This document shows positions 9,844-19,369 of a stretch of 64,000 bases of DNA, piece by piece (position 1 is the stretch's first letter; each line of letters starts with the position of its first letter). The position numbers and the translations under genes are program-made. The stretch lies in contig CAWFLQ010000013.1 of NCBI GenBank assembly GCA_963816745.1, forward strand, positions 744,001 to 808,000. Direction: 5' to 3'. The stretch is from VAZQ01 sp963816745. Its GTDB lineage: Bacteria; Pseudomonadota; Alphaproteobacteria; Rhizobiales; Xanthobacteraceae. The notes below the pieces were generated by a model. That model did no database searches and was not told the origin of the DNA. It saw nothing but the letters and a program-made list of their open reading frames with translations.

Positions 9844-10854
9844 ATGAACGAGAACAGGTCGTTGTGGGACGGAAAAACGCGTCGGTGGATTGTCGGCGCC
9901 GCGGTGCTCGCCGGTACGATGGCGCTCGTTCCGGCTTCGGTGCAGAGCCAGGAGCGTTTCCCCGCCCGAAATATCCGAATCATCGTGCCTTTCCCCGCTG
10001 GTGCCACGACCGACATGCTGGCGCGGCTCTTTGCCCAGCGGATGACGGAGGGGCTCGGTCAGACCGTGGTGGTGGAGAACGTCGGCGGCGCCGGCGGCTC
10101 GCTCGGCGCGGATCAGGTCGCGAAGGCAAATCCGGACGGCTATACGCTCCTGTTCCACAACATCACGTTCACGACCACGACGTCGTCGCTGCAATTTGTC
10201 GGCCGCTCGAAGCACGATATCGAGCAGGACTTCGTACCGATCTCGGTCGGAGCCTATGTGCCGCTGTTGCTGCTGGCGCACCCTTCGGTTCCGGTGCGCG
10301 ACCTCAAGGAATTCGTGGAGCACGCAAAGCAAGCAAAAGACCCGTTGTTCTATGGCTCCACTGGGCCCGGCAGCATCATGAACCTGATGGGTGAGGTGCT
10401 CAAACGGGACACCGGGATCAAGATGGAGCACGTGCCGTTCCGCGGCGCAGCTCCGCTGGTGACGGAGCTTTTGTCCGGCCGCATTCAATTCGGCGGCGAC
10501 CAGCTCTCGAGCTCGCTCGAGCGTGTACGCACCGGCCAGCTCAAGGCGATGGCGGTCGCCACACGCTCAACGGCGTTGCCGGACGTTCCGACGGTGACGC
10601 AGCTCGGTTTCCCCAATCTGGAGCTACGCGGCTGGAACGGCTTCTTCGCGCCCAAGGGCACACCCGACGCGGTGATCGCCCGGCTGCACCAGGAGATCGC
10701 CGCGGCGGCGAAGCATCCCGACGTTCAGAAGCGCATGACCGACGTCGGTGCCGAGCCTTCCGGTTCCACCCAAGCCGAGATGCGCGCGATGCTCCGCGAG
10801 CAGATCGCCAAGGTCAAGCCGGTGGTGGAAGAGCTCAAGCTCGTCGTGCAATAG
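9844..10854 (+). CDS. Bug-family tripartite tricarboxylate transporter substrate-binding protein
   Basis: Periplasmic receptors of the TctC/Bug family bind carboxylates or amides. The 336-residue product has a signal peptide (hydrophobic core about residues 16-32, cleavage after VQSQ), the IIVPFPAGATTDMLARL motif, the VVVENVGGAGGSLGA loop and the YGSTGPGSIMNL segment typical of Bug proteins. There is no TctA or TctB membrane partner nearby. It sits between the E2 and E3 genes, where no receptor is expected. The ATG at 9844 follows a GGAGG motif. Confidence 0.9.
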   Translation: MNENRSLWDGKTRRWIVGAAVLAGTMALVPASVQSQERFPARNIRIIVPFPAGATTDMLARLFAQRMTEGLGQTVVVENVGGAGGSLGADQVAKANPDGYTLLFHNITFTTTTSSLQFVGRSKHDIEQDFVPISVGAYVPLLLLAHPSVPVRDLKEFVEHAKQAKDPLFYGSTGPGSIMNLMGEVLKRDTGIKMEHVPFRGAAPLVTELLSGRIQFGGDQLSSSLERVRTGQLKAMAVATRSTALPDVPTVTQLGFPNLELRGWNGFFAPKGTPDAVIARLHQEIAAAAKHPDVQKRMTDVGAEPSGSTQAEMRAMLREQIAKVKPVVEELKLVVQ

Positions 10855-10876
10855 CGTCTCGGTCAGAGTGAACGGA

Positions 10877-12298
10877 ATGGCAGATACTTCCTTCGACATC
10901 GTCATCATCGGCTCAGGACCCGGCGGCTACGTCACCGCGATCCGGGCGGCGCAGCTCGGCTTCAAGACTGCAATCGTCGAGCGCGAATATCTCGGCGGCA
11001 TCTGCCTGAACTGGGGCTGTATTCCAACCAAGGCGCTGCTTCGCTCGGCCGAGATCTATCACTACATGCAGCACGCCAAGGATTACGGGCTCACGGCCGA
11101 GAACGTCGGCTACGATCCTGCGGCCGTGGTCAAGCGTTCGCGCGCGGTATCGAAGCGGCTCAATGATGGCGTCGGCTTCCTCATGAAGAAGAACAAGATC
11201 GCCGTGATCTGGGGCGAGGCTGCCATCGACGCGCCCGGCAAGATCACCGTGAAGGCCGGCAAGAGCGAAGCGCCGAAGGGCGCGCTCGGCGCCGGCGCCT
11301 ACCAGGCCAAGCACATCATCATCGCCACCGGCGCCCGGCCGCGCGTGCTGCCCGGGCTCGAGCCCGACAAGAAACTGATCTGGACCTATTTCGAGGCGAT
11401 GGTGCCGGATCGCCTGCCGAAATCGCTGCTGGTGATCGGCTCCGGTGCGATCGGCGTGGAGTTCGCCTCGTTCTTCCGCACCTTTGGTTCCGAGGTGACC
11501 CTGGTCGAGGTGTTGCCGCAAATTCTGCCCGTGGAGGACGCGGAGATTTCCGCGTTCGCGCGCAAGCAATTCGAGAAGCAGGGCATCAAGGTCCTGACCG
11601 GCGCCAAGGTCACCAAGCTCGACAAGAAGGCGGACAGCGTGGTCGCGACCATCGACGACGGCAAGGGCGGAACGCAGACGATCACCGTCGAGCGCGTCAT
11701 CTCCGCCGTCGGCGTCACCGGCAACATCGAAAATCTCGGGTTGGAGAAGGTTGGCGTGAAGACCGATCGCGGCGCCATCGTGGTCGATCCGCTCAGCCGC
11801 ACCAGCGTGCCCGGCATCTACGCCATCGGGGACGTCGCCGGCCCACCGTTGCTGGCGCACAAGGCCGAGCACGAAGGCGTCATCTGCGTCGAGGCGATCA
11901 AGGGCCTCAAGCCGCATCCCATGGACAAACAGCTCATTCCCGGCTGCACCTACTGCTCGCCGCAGATCGCCTCGGTCGGGCTCACCGAGCAGGCCGCCAA
12001 AGAGAAAAAGCTCGACATCCGCGTCGGCCGCTTCCCGTTCGTCGGCAACGGCAAGGCCATTGCGCTCGGCGAGGACCAGGGCCTCGTCAAGGTGATCTTC
12101 GACAAGAAGACCGGCGCGCTTCTCGGTGCGCACATGGTGGGCGCCGAGGTGACCGAGCTGATCCAGGGCTACGTGGTGGCGATGAACCTCGAGACCACGG
12201 AAGAAGAGCTCATGCACACCGTCTTCCCGCATCCGACATTGTCGGAGATGATGAAGGAGGCGGTGCTTGATGCTTATGGGCGCGTGCTGAACATCTGA
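10877..12298 (+). CDS. lpd: Dihydrolipoyl dehydrogenase (E3)
   Basis: E3 reoxidises the lipoyl arm of E2 with FAD and NAD+. The 473-residue product has the FAD dinucleotide fold GSGPGGYVTAIRAAQLG, the redox disulfide GGICLNWGCIPTKALLRS, the NAD fold IGSGAIGVEFASFF, the second FAD motif YAIGDVAGPPLLAHKA, and the C-terminal dimer/active-site HPTLSEMMKEA. The ATG at 10877 fits the conserved N terminus; an upstream in-frame start would run back through the Bug gene. Its stop overlaps the next start in TGATG. Confidence 0.97.
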   Translation: MADTSFDIVIIGSGPGGYVTAIRAAQLGFKTAIVEREYLGGICLNWGCIPTKALLRSAEIYHYMQHAKDYGLTAENVGYDPAAVVKRSRAVSKRLNDGVGFLMKKNKIAVIWGEAAIDAPGKITVKAGKSEAPKGALGAGAYQAKHIIIATGARPRVLPGLEPDKKLIWTYFEAMVPDRLPKSLLVIGSGAIGVEFASFFRTFGSEVTLVEVLPQILPVEDAEISAFARKQFEKQGIKVLTGAKVTKLDKKADSVVATIDDGKGGTQTITVERVISAVGVTGNIENLGLEKVGVKTDRGAIVVDPLSRTSVPGIYAIGDVAGPPLLAHKAEHEGVICVEAIKGLKPHPMDKQLIPGCTYCSPQIASVGLTEQAAKEKKLDIRVGRFPFVGNGKAIALGEDQGLVKVIFDKKTGALLGAHMVGAEVTELIQGYVVAMNLETTEEELMHTVFPHPTLSEMMKEAVLDAYGRVLNI

Positions 12299-13305
12299 TG
12301 CCCGTCATCGACGTTCACACCCACTGCTCGCCGCGCGTCGCGGGCGATCCGTTCGGCGTGGCCGACGCCATGCGCGGAACGCCCGTGGGCAAGAATGCGG
12401 TGACCAATTTTCGCGGTCTGCCGGCGGTGTCCTATCACGACATGTACGATTTCGATCTGCAGGAGCAGGTCTGTGCCGAGGCCGGCGTCACCGGCAGGAT
12501 CATCAGCACGCCTTTCGCGGCGGAGGCGATCGCCTGGGTGTCCAAGAAACCTGCGATCGACATCGTGAAGGCGGTCAACGATCAGATCGCTGGGATCGTG
12601 GCGCGCTCGCCGAAGAACTGGGGCCTCGGCACGCTCAACCCGCTCGATCGAAACCACGTCGCGGAGGGCGAGCGTTGCCTGGGGCCGCTCGGCTTCAAGG
12701 GTCTCTTGATCACCTCGAGCTGGCACGGCCACTTTCTCGACGGCGAGGAGGCCTTTCCGTTCTGGGAATGGGCGCAGCACAAGCAGGTGCCCATCTTCAT
12801 CCACCCGCCGCGAGTTCCGATCGGGCACGATCAGCAGATGGACCAATTCAAGCTCGACGAGCTGGTGGGCCGCCCGTTCGATACGGCCATGGCGCTGGCA
12901 CGCATGATCCTCTCGGGCCTGTTCGACCGCTTTCCGCGCCTGAAGATAGTGGTGGCGCATATGGGCGGCGGGCTCTTGCCGGTGATGGGGCGGCTCGATT
13001 TCGGCTGGCGGCTCGGCTGCGACGGCATGCCCGAGCGCGCCGTGATCCGCTGCAAAGACCTTCCGAGCACCTATCTCGCCAAGCTCAGTGTCGACACCAT
13101 GGGCTTCTGGGCGCCGCATGTGCGCGAGGCAGTCGAGGTGTTCGGCGCCGACCGCGTGATGTTCGGCACCGACTACGGCCCGGTCCCGATCGATCCCAAG
13201 GAGCACGTGGACATCGTGAACGGACTTGCGATCTCGCCGACCGACAAAGAAAAAATTCTGTGGCGCAATGCCACGCAGTTTTTCAATCTCGACGTCGCGG
13301 GATAA
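12298..13305 (+). CDS. Amidohydrolase family protein (ACMSD-like)
   Basis: This is a 335-residue metal-dependent hydrolase or decarboxylase of the amidohydrolase_2 clan. The metal ligands are visible as D-V-H-T-H-C at the N terminus, H in IFIHPPR, H in VVAHMGGG and D in MFGTDYGP. Close relatives include aminocarboxymuconate semialdehyde decarboxylase and orotate- or resorcylate-type decarboxylases, and the substrate cannot be named. TGATG overlap with lpd implies coupled translation. The flanking Bug receptors suggest a carboxylate catabolism function, which is inference. Confidence 0.88.
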   Translation: MPVIDVHTHCSPRVAGDPFGVADAMRGTPVGKNAVTNFRGLPAVSYHDMYDFDLQEQVCAEAGVTGRIISTPFAAEAIAWVSKKPAIDIVKAVNDQIAGIVARSPKNWGLGTLNPLDRNHVAEGERCLGPLGFKGLLITSSWHGHFLDGEEAFPFWEWAQHKQVPIFIHPPRVPIGHDQQMDQFKLDELVGRPFDTAMALARMILSGLFDRFPRLKIVVAHMGGGLLPVMGRLDFGWRLGCDGMPERAVIRCKDLPSTYLAKLSVDTMGFWAPHVREAVEVFGADRVMFGTDYGPVPIDPKEHVDIVNGLAISPTDKEKILWRNATQFFNLDVAG

Positions 13306-13311
13306 CGCCGC

Positions 13312-14283
13312 GTACTCCACGACCACATTGGCCGTCTTGATCACCGCCGCCCATTTCTCGACTTCGCCTGGGAGCATGGCAGCCATCTCGGCTGACGTCT
13401 TGAGCGCGGCCGGAATGCCCTGTTTCGCCATGGTCGCGCGCACCGCGTCGTTCGAGAGCACCGCGGCGACCGTGCGGTAGAGGCGCTCGACGACCGCGGG
13501 CGGGGTCTTCGCCGGCGCGAACAGAGCGGACCAGGCATCCGCCTCGACGCCTGTGACGCCCGCCTCGGCGAAGGTCGGCACCGAAGCCAGCTGCGGCACG
13601 CGCTTTGCGCTGGCGAGAGCGAGGGCTCGCACCGTGCCTTGCTCGATCTGCTGCCCGATCAGGCCGGGCAGCGGCGCGACGCTCAGGTCGATGCGCTCGC
13701 CGAGAAGCTCCGTCAGCATTGGGGAGAGCCCCTTGAACGGAATGTGCAACATGTCGATGCCGGCCCTGGTCTTGAACAGCTCGCTCGCGAGATGGGCGCC
13801 GGAGCCGATGCCGGTCGAGCCGAAGTTCAGGCTGCCCGGCTTCGCCTTCGCCATGGCGACGACTTCGCCGACGTTGGTGGCGGCGAGGCTGTTGCGCACG
13901 ATCAGCACGTGCGGCATCGCCGCGATGCCGGCGACCGGCGTGAAATCCTTCACCGCGTCGTACGGACAATTCCTGACCAGGCTCTGATTGGTGGCGTGGG
14001 TCTGGTTGGTGCCGAGCACCAGCGTATGACCATCGGGTTCCGCGCGCGCCACCGCATTGGTGCCGATGATGCCGGATCCGCCTGCGCGGTTCTCGACCAC
14101 GATCGACTGACCGAGATCGCTCGCGCCTTCCTGCGCGATCAGCCGCGCCAAGGCGTCGATCGGGCCGCCGGGCGGGTAGGGCACGACGATGGTGATGGTC
14201 CGGCTCGGAAAGGACTGGGCGCGGGCGCGCAGCGGCAGGCCGAGTGCGGCGAGGCCGGCGAGCGTGACACGACGACTGAGCAT
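13312..14283 (-). CDS. Bug-family substrate-binding protein (stop codon not found)
   Basis: A secreted TctC/Bug receptor has a twin-arginine-like or Sec signal (MLSRRVTLAGLAALGLPLRARAQ), the VVPYPPGGPIDALARL motif, the VVENRAGGSGIIG loop and the FGSTGIGSGAHLAS segment. Homologues stop soon after the motif seen here near KWAAVIKTANVVVE. In this sequence the codon after that glutamate is TAC (13312-13314), and the frame continues antisense through the amidohydrolase to 12274, giving 680 residues. A one-base change at the natural stop would explain this. I end the gene at 13312. It is convergent with the amidohydrolase. Confidence 0.82.
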
Positions 14284-14436
14284 GAACGGCTCCTGCGGCG
14301 AATATCCTGCGGCCAACTCTATGTCGCCCGCAATTTCCGGTCAAAAGAGCGGTAATTCGGCCGTCCTGACCTGTCGAGCGTGGCTTGCGCCGGTCGGGGT
14401 GGGCTCGTAAGTATCCCCTCGAGTCCCGGAGTTGCC

Positions 14437-15390
14437 ATGACCGTCGTTCTGGATGCCACCCACAGACCGCGCCATCCGGAAAAAGCGCATCGGCCGGACG
14501 CGCCCGTGCTGAAAAAGCCCGACTGGATCAGGGTCAAGGCGCCGGTCTCGAGGGGCTATGCCGCGACGCAGGCCATCGTGCGGGCCAATGGACTGCACAC
14601 GGTCTGCGAAGAGGCGGGCTGCCCCAATATCGGGGAGTGCTGGGAGAAGAAGCACGCGACCTTCATGATCATGGGGGACACGTGCACGCGCGCCTGCGCC
14701 TTCTGCAACGTCAAGACCGGCTTGCCAGGCCCTCTGGACGAAAATGAGCCCGCGCGCGTCGCGCACGCCACCGCAAAGCTCGGCTTGGCGCACGTGGTCG
14801 TGACTTCCGTCGACCGCGACGATCTCGACGACGGCGGAGCCGCGCATTTCGCCGCCGTCATCCGCGCGATCCGCGCGCAATGCCCCGCGACCACGATCGA
14901 GGTGCTCACGCCCGATTTCCTGCGTAAACCGGGCGCGGTCGAAGTCGTGGCCGAGGCACGGCCGGATGTGTTCAACCACAATCTCGAGACCGTGCCGTCG
15001 AAGTATCTCACCGTGCGGCCGGGCGCGCGCTATTTCGCATCCATTCGCCTGTTGCAGCAGGTGAAGGAGATCGATCCCGCGATGTTCACGAAGTCCGGGA
15101 TCATGGTGGGCCTCGGCGAGGAGCGAAACGAAATCCTGCAGGTGATGGACGACCTGCGCGCGGCCGACGTCGACTTCCTCACCATGGGGCAGTACCTGCA
15201 GCCCACGCGCAAACATCATCCGGTCGTGAGCTTCGTGCCTCCCGACGAGTTCAAGGCCTACGAGACCATCGCCTACGCGAAGGGTTTCTTGATGGTGTCG
15301 TCCTCGCCGCTGACGCGCTCCTCGCACCATGCGGGTGACGACTTTGCGCGGCTCAAGGCGGCGCGGCATGCAAAGCTCGGATGTATCTGA
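14437..15390 (+). CDS. lipA: Lipoyl synthase
   Basis: LipA is a radical-SAM enzyme that inserts two sulfurs into octanoylated E2 and lipoyl domains. The 317-residue product carries both iron-sulfur motifs: the auxiliary cluster CEEAGCPNIGEC and the radical-SAM CTRACAFC, as well as the C-terminal SSPLTRSSHHAGDDF. It directly serves the lipoyl domains of pdhB and pdhC encoded just upstream. The start at 14437 (MTVVLDATHRPRH) matches the usual alphaproteobacterial N terminus. Confidence 0.97.
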   Translation: MTVVLDATHRPRHPEKAHRPDAPVLKKPDWIRVKAPVSRGYAATQAIVRANGLHTVCEEAGCPNIGECWEKKHATFMIMGDTCTRACAFCNVKTGLPGPLDENEPARVAHATAKLGLAHVVVTSVDRDDLDDGGAAHFAAVIRAIRAQCPATTIEVLTPDFLRKPGAVEVVAEARPDVFNHNLETVPSKYLTVRPGARYFASIRLLQQVKEIDPAMFTKSGIMVGLGEERNEILQVMDDLRAADVDFLTMGQYLQPTRKHHPVVSFVPPDEFKAYETIAYAKGFLMVSSSPLTRSSHHAGDDFARLKAARHAKLGCI

Positions 15391-15910
15391 CCGGCCGTGG
15401 CATCGCGTGCTGGTTATCGGCTGTCCCGGCGCCGGGAAAACGGCATTTGCGCGCAAGCTCGCAAGAAACACGGGGCTGCCCTTGATCCATCTCGATTTTC
15501 ATCATTGGCGTCCCGGTTGGCAGCTGCCCGACCTCAAGGTTTGGCGCCAACAGGTTGCTGCGCTTGCCGCCGCGCCCGCCTGGATCATGGATGGGAATTA
15601 TTCCAACACCTATGACATCAGAATGCCCCGCGCCGATACGGTCATCTGGCTCGACTATCCGCGCCGAATTTGCATGCGCCGGGTGTTGCTACGCGTGCTG
15701 ACGGGATACGGCCGTACGCGACCGGACTTGCCGGAAGGATGCCCCGAGCAATTCGACTTTACGTTCCTCCGCTACGTCTGGGAATTTCCCATCAAGCATC
15801 ACCCGCGTATCGTGAACGCGATTGCCCAATACGGCGCCCATTTGCGGGTGGTCCGCCTCGGCAATGACCGCGAGGCTGAGAATCTCCTGGCGTCGGCGGG
15901 GGCGCGCTGA
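15368..15910 (+). CDS. P-loop kinase-like protein (DNA topology modulation/FlaR type)
   Basis: The 180-residue product has a Walker A motif GCPGAGKTAFA near residue 17 and a short-chain kinase layout: HLDFHHWRPGW, then IMDGNYSNTYDIRMPRADTVIWLDYPR, then a lid rich in arginine. These resemble adenylate-kinase-like proteins annotated as FlaR or topology modulation protein. The substrate is not known. The start at 15368 overlaps the lipA end by 23 bases, and its stop overlaps the ratA start in TGATG, so it lies in a coupled lipA-kinase-ratA unit. Confidence 0.8.
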   Translation: MQSSDVSDRPWHRVLVIGCPGAGKTAFARKLARNTGLPLIHLDFHHWRPGWQLPDLKVWRQQVAALAAAPAWIMDGNYSNTYDIRMPRADTVIWLDYPRRICMRRVLLRVLTGYGRTRPDLPEGCPEQFDFTFLRYVWEFPIKHHPRIVNAIAQYGAHLRVVRLGNDREAENLLASAGAR

Positions 15911-16362
15911 TGCCGCAATTCTCCACCAAGCGTCGCGTGCGACACGCCGCCGCCGACATGTTCGATCTCGTCGCGGACGTGGAGCGTTATCCGGAATTCG
16001 TGCCGTTGTGCCGCACGCTCAAGGTGCGCACGCGCATCCCCGAGCCGGAAGGCGTCGAGGTCGTGGTTGCCGACATGACGATCGCCTACAAGTTCGTGCA
16101 CGAGACCTTCACCAGCCGCGTCACGCTCGACCGGCCGAACTTGCAGATCCTGGTCGAATATCTCGAAGGCCCGTTCAGCCGGCTCGAGAACCGCTGGACC
16201 TTTCACGCCACCGGCGAGCGAACCTGCGAGGTGGAATTTTTCATCTCTTACGAGTTCAAGAGCCGCACCTTCGGCCTGCTCATGGGCTCGATGTTCGACC
16301 TCGTGTTCCGCCGGATGGCCGCGGCTTTCGAGCGTCGGGCGGACGCGGTTTATGCGAGGTAA
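15910..16362 (+). CDS. ratA: RatA/Coq10-type START-domain protein
   Basis: This is a 150-residue SRPBCC-fold protein of the polyketide-cyclase/COQ10 group. Features are the N-terminal VRHAAADMFDLVADVERYPEFVPLC, the central FTSRVTLDRPN strand and the C-terminal F-R-R-M-A-A-A-F-E helix. The family includes E. coli RatA and the eukaryotic ubiquinone-binding Coq10. In alphaproteobacteria it follows lipA, consistent with a role in respiration rather than a toxin-antitoxin function. TGATG overlap with the preceding gene. Confidence 0.88.
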   Translation: MPQFSTKRRVRHAAADMFDLVADVERYPEFVPLCRTLKVRTRIPEPEGVEVVVADMTIAYKFVHETFTSRVTLDRPNLQILVEYLEGPFSRLENRWTFHATGERTCEVEFFISYEFKSRTFGLLMGSMFDLVFRRMAAAFERRADAVYAR

Positions 16363-16418
16363 GCGGCGGTTAACGCCCGGTGGCTAGCATCGTATGTCGG
16401 GGCTTCGTGGAACTCCCG

Positions 16419-18674
16419 ATGACGACCCTCGAACCGACCGCGTCAACGCCGCAGTTTGGGCCCGGTTCGGCAGCGTTGCGTCTGGCGCCCGCACTGTTTG
16501 CCGTCGCGCTCTTTCTATCCGCGCTGCTGTTGTTCCTGGTGCAGCCGATGTTCACCAAGATGGTGCTGCCGCGGCTCGGCGGCGCGCCCACCGTGTGGTC
16601 GGTGGCGATGGTGTTCTTCCAGGCAGCGCTGCTTGCCGGCTACGCCTATGCTCATCTGCTCGTACGGCTGCTTCCGCTGGGGCGCGGCGCGCTGGTCCAT
16701 CTTGGAGTCCTCGCGGCCGCGGCGCTGACCTTGCCGATCGGCATCGCCGATGTCTTCGGGCCGCCGACGACGAGCGGCATCGCGCTGTGGCTCATCGGCC
16801 TGTTTGCGGTCTCGATCGGGTTGCCGTTCGCGGCTCTGTCGGCGAGTGCGCCGCTCCTGCAGGGCTGGTTCGCGGCCAGCGGCCATCCCCGGGCCGGCAA
16901 TCCGTACGTCCTCTACGCCGCGTCCAATCTCGGATCGTTCGCCGCGCTGATCGCCTATCCGATCGCGATCGAGCCGATGCTCCCGCTCAAGGACCAGACG
17001 CAGCTTTGGTCGGCGGGTTTTGCGGTCCTTGCCATTCTCATTGCCGCGGTCAGCCTGTTCGTGGCGCGCCGGCCGAGCATCGTCGCAACGGATACCGCGG
17101 CCGAGCCAGCGTCGATGCGCGCTCGACTGGCGTGGATGGCGCTGGCCGCCATCCCGTCCGGCCTCGTCATCGCGGTGACCTCCTACATCACGACGGACGT
17201 GGCGGCCGCGCCGTTCCTGTGGGTCATGCCGCTCGCGATCTATCTCCTCACCTTCGCGGCCGTCTTCCGCGAGCGGTCTTGGATTTCGCCTGGGACCGTT
17301 GCCCTGCTGGTACCGATCCTGGTGGCGCCGCTGTCGATCGGCCTGCTCGGCGCGGGCGACAAGACGTTCTGGCTTGCCATGATCGTCATCAATCTCGTGG
17401 CGTTCCTGCTGCTCGCGCTGTTGTGCCATGGCGAGCTCTACCGCAGGCGTCCGGCACCGGCGCTCCTCACCGAATTCTATCTCTGGGTTTCGCTCGGCGG
17501 CGTGCTCGGCGGCATCTTTGCCGCGCTACTGGCACCCTACATCTTCAATCGCGTCTACGAGTATCCGATCCTGCTGCTCGCGGGCTTGCTGGTGCTGCCC
17601 GGCATGTTTGCGGGCGGACCGCGCCGATTTTTGACGGAGGCGGGTCCAATTCTCGCGTTGTCGGGGCTCGCCATCGCAGCGCAGCTCGTGCTCGACATTC
17701 GCCTTCCAGAGGCGGCGAAATCAGCGTTTCAAGTCGCGCTCGTGGCGCTCGCCGCCGTCATGTTGCTGCAACGCCACCGGCCGGCCCGGTTCTTCGCTCT
17801 GGCCGTGCTCGCCTTCGTCGTGACCGGCTTGTGGCAGCCCGGCTTCAATCGTATCGAGACGTTGCGGAGCTTCTTCGGAGTTCATCAGGTCGTCGAAACA
17901 GCGGACAGCCGCCACCGGCTCCTTTACCACGGCACGACCTTGCATGGCGCCGAGCGCATCGGCAACCCGTCGCCGGGCGCGTCGCCGGAGCCGCTGACAT
18001 ATTTCTATTTCGGCGGACCGATATCGGAGACGATCGAAGCGGTGCGGGCGGTGCGCGGCGGACTGGGCCAAGTGGCGATCGTGGGGCTTGGCGCCGGCAG
18101 CCTTGCTTGTCACAAGCTCGGCAATGAGCAGTGGACCTTCTTCGAAATCGACCCCGACGTCGTCCGGCTCGCGCGCGATCCCCGCTTCTTCAGCTTCATA
18201 TCGTCCTGTGCGCCGGGGATTCCCGTCGTTCTCGGCGACGCGCGACTCACGCTTGCAGCATCGCCGGAGCGATATGACCTCATCGTCCTCGACGCTTTTG
18301 CCTCCGACGTGATTCCCGTGCATCTGCTGACGCGCGAAGCGGTCGCCGGCTATCTCACGCGGCTCGCGCCGCACGGCGTTTTGGTCCTCCACATTTCCAA
18401 TCGGCATATGGAGCTGGCGCGGGTGGTCGCGGCAGTGGCCGCCGCCGAGGGCCTCGTTGCCTACGTCAAGGAGGATCGCAGGCGAGACGCGATTCCGTAC
18501 GATTACAAGACGAACGCGCTCGTCGCCGCGCTCGCGCGCAGCGACGCCGATCTCGGCGATCTGCCGCGACGCGCGGGTTGGCAAAAGGTCGAACCCGACC
18601 CGCGCGTTGCTGCATGGACCGACGACTACTCCGATATTTTCGGCGCGATCCTGCGCAAAAAGCTTGGGCGCTGA
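16419..18674 (+). CDS. Polytopic membrane protein fused to spermidine-synthase-like domain
   Basis: This 751-residue protein has roughly twelve hydrophobic segments in residues 15-490, then a cytosolic methyltransferase-fold domain (about 510-750). The latter has the cofactor-binding GLGAGSLACHKLG, the acidic FFEIDPDVV and the family motif LDAFASDVIPVHLLTREAV. The class is commonly annotated as fused MFS/spermidine synthase. Whether it transfers aminopropyl groups is unproven. The ATG at 16419 avoids a non-conserved 13-residue leader. Confidence 0.85.
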   Translation: MTTLEPTASTPQFGPGSAALRLAPALFAVALFLSALLLFLVQPMFTKMVLPRLGGAPTVWSVAMVFFQAALLAGYAYAHLLVRLLPLGRGALVHLGVLAAAALTLPIGIADVFGPPTTSGIALWLIGLFAVSIGLPFAALSASAPLLQGWFAASGHPRAGNPYVLYAASNLGSFAALIAYPIAIEPMLPLKDQTQLWSAGFAVLAILIAAVSLFVARRPSIVATDTAAEPASMRARLAWMALAAIPSGLVIAVTSYITTDVAAAPFLWVMPLAIYLLTFAAVFRERSWISPGTVALLVPILVAPLSIGLLGAGDKTFWLAMIVINLVAFLLLALLCHGELYRRRPAPALLTEFYLWVSLGGVLGGIFAALLAPYIFNRVYEYPILLLAGLLVLPGMFAGGPRRFLTEAGPILALSGLAIAAQLVLDIRLPEAAKSAFQVALVALAAVMLLQRHRPARFFALAVLAFVVTGLWQPGFNRIETLRSFFGVHQVVETADSRHRLLYHGTTLHGAERIGNPSPGASPEPLTYFYFGGPISETIEAVRAVRGGLGQVAIVGLGAGSLACHKLGNEQWTFFEIDPDVVRLARDPRFFSFISSCAPGIPVVLGDARLTLAASPERYDLIVLDAFASDVIPVHLLTREAVAGYLTRLAPHGVLVLHISNRHMELARVVAAVAAAEGLVAYVKEDRRRDAIPYDYKTNALVAALARSDADLGDLPRRAGWQKVEPDPRVAAWTDDYSDIFGAILRKKLGR

Positions 18675-18684
18675 GGCGCTCGAG

Positions 18685-19347
18685 CTATTGCGCCGCGAAG
18701 CAGTAGAACAGGCCGTTGCCGCCGGTGGCGACCAGGTCGGGCTGACTGCAGCTCCGCGACATGTGCGACGAGTTCCAGGACTTCTGGAACGGAGTGTCGG
18801 CGATGCCCTGCCGGTCGTGGTGGCCGACCAGCGCGCTGCCGAACGTGCTGCTCGTCCAGTTGCCGCAGGTGACGTTGATGTTGCCCGGGAACGCCCGGCC
18901 GTCCATCTGCGAGCCGGTCATGATATCGTGCTGGTTGGGAGTGTCGCCGCGGCCCTTGACGACCTCGCCTTTCTCGGTGAGCGCGGTCTCCTTGTTGACC
19001 TTGCTGTTGTCGCCGTGCAGATCGTCGACGTTCTGCGCGATGAGCACGCCCTTGGCGTTGTGCCATGGGCCGTTGCCGATGCGGTCGCGCGCGTTGATGG
19101 GCGTGACACCGGGCGGCGCGAAGTTGCTGAGATAAGCGCGCCAGGTGCGATTGCCCGCGCCCGCCGCTTGCGCCAAGCTCTGGCAGTGCGCATCGGCGCC
19201 GGCGAGCCCGCCGAGGTCGCCGCCCTTGCCGGGCCCGACACTGGTGATGAAGAACGTCATCGCAGCCTGTTGCGCCTCGAGGCTCGCCGGCGCGCCGACG
19301 AGCAGCGTCGCTGCGGCGACCGCGGAAATCGTCACCATTCTGTTCAT
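18685..19347 (-). CDS. Secreted lectin-like protein, copy A
   Basis: This 220-residue exported protein has a signal peptide (MNRMVTISAVAAATLLVGAP, cleavage near LEAQ). The mature part has FFITSVGPGKGGDLGGL, NARDRIGNGPWHNAKG, CGNWTSS, a VGHHDRQG loop and a C-terminal G-G-N-G-L-F-Y-C-F. Four cysteines suggest two disulfides. The pattern W-x-S-S-H-x-S-R-x-C recalls C-type-lectin/endostatin-like folds, which is an inference. A GGGAG ribosome site precedes the ATG. It is convergent with the previous gene, with ten bases between stops, and lies 22 bases from its paralogue. Confidence 0.85.
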   Translation of the reverse strand: MNRMVTISAVAAATLLVGAPASLEAQQAAMTFFITSVGPGKGGDLGGLAGADAHCQSLAQAAGAGNRTWRAYLSNFAPPGVTPINARDRIGNGPWHNAKGVLIAQNVDDLHGDNSKVNKETALTEKGEVVKGRGDTPNQHDIMTGSQMDGRAFPGNINVTCGNWTSSTFGSALVGHHDRQGIADTPFQKSWNSSHMSRSCSQPDLVATGGNGLFYCFAAQ

Positions 19348-19369
19348 TGCGTTTCTCCCTTTCGAACGC

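Noticed and set aside
15910..16362. RatA as part of a toxin-antitoxin module
   Set aside because: There is no RatB-like partner, and the conserved position after lipA points to a COQ10-type role.
16419..18674. Naming the gene speE
   Set aside because: The domain resembles spermidine synthase but is fused to about twelve membrane helices, and the catalytic function of this class is not established.
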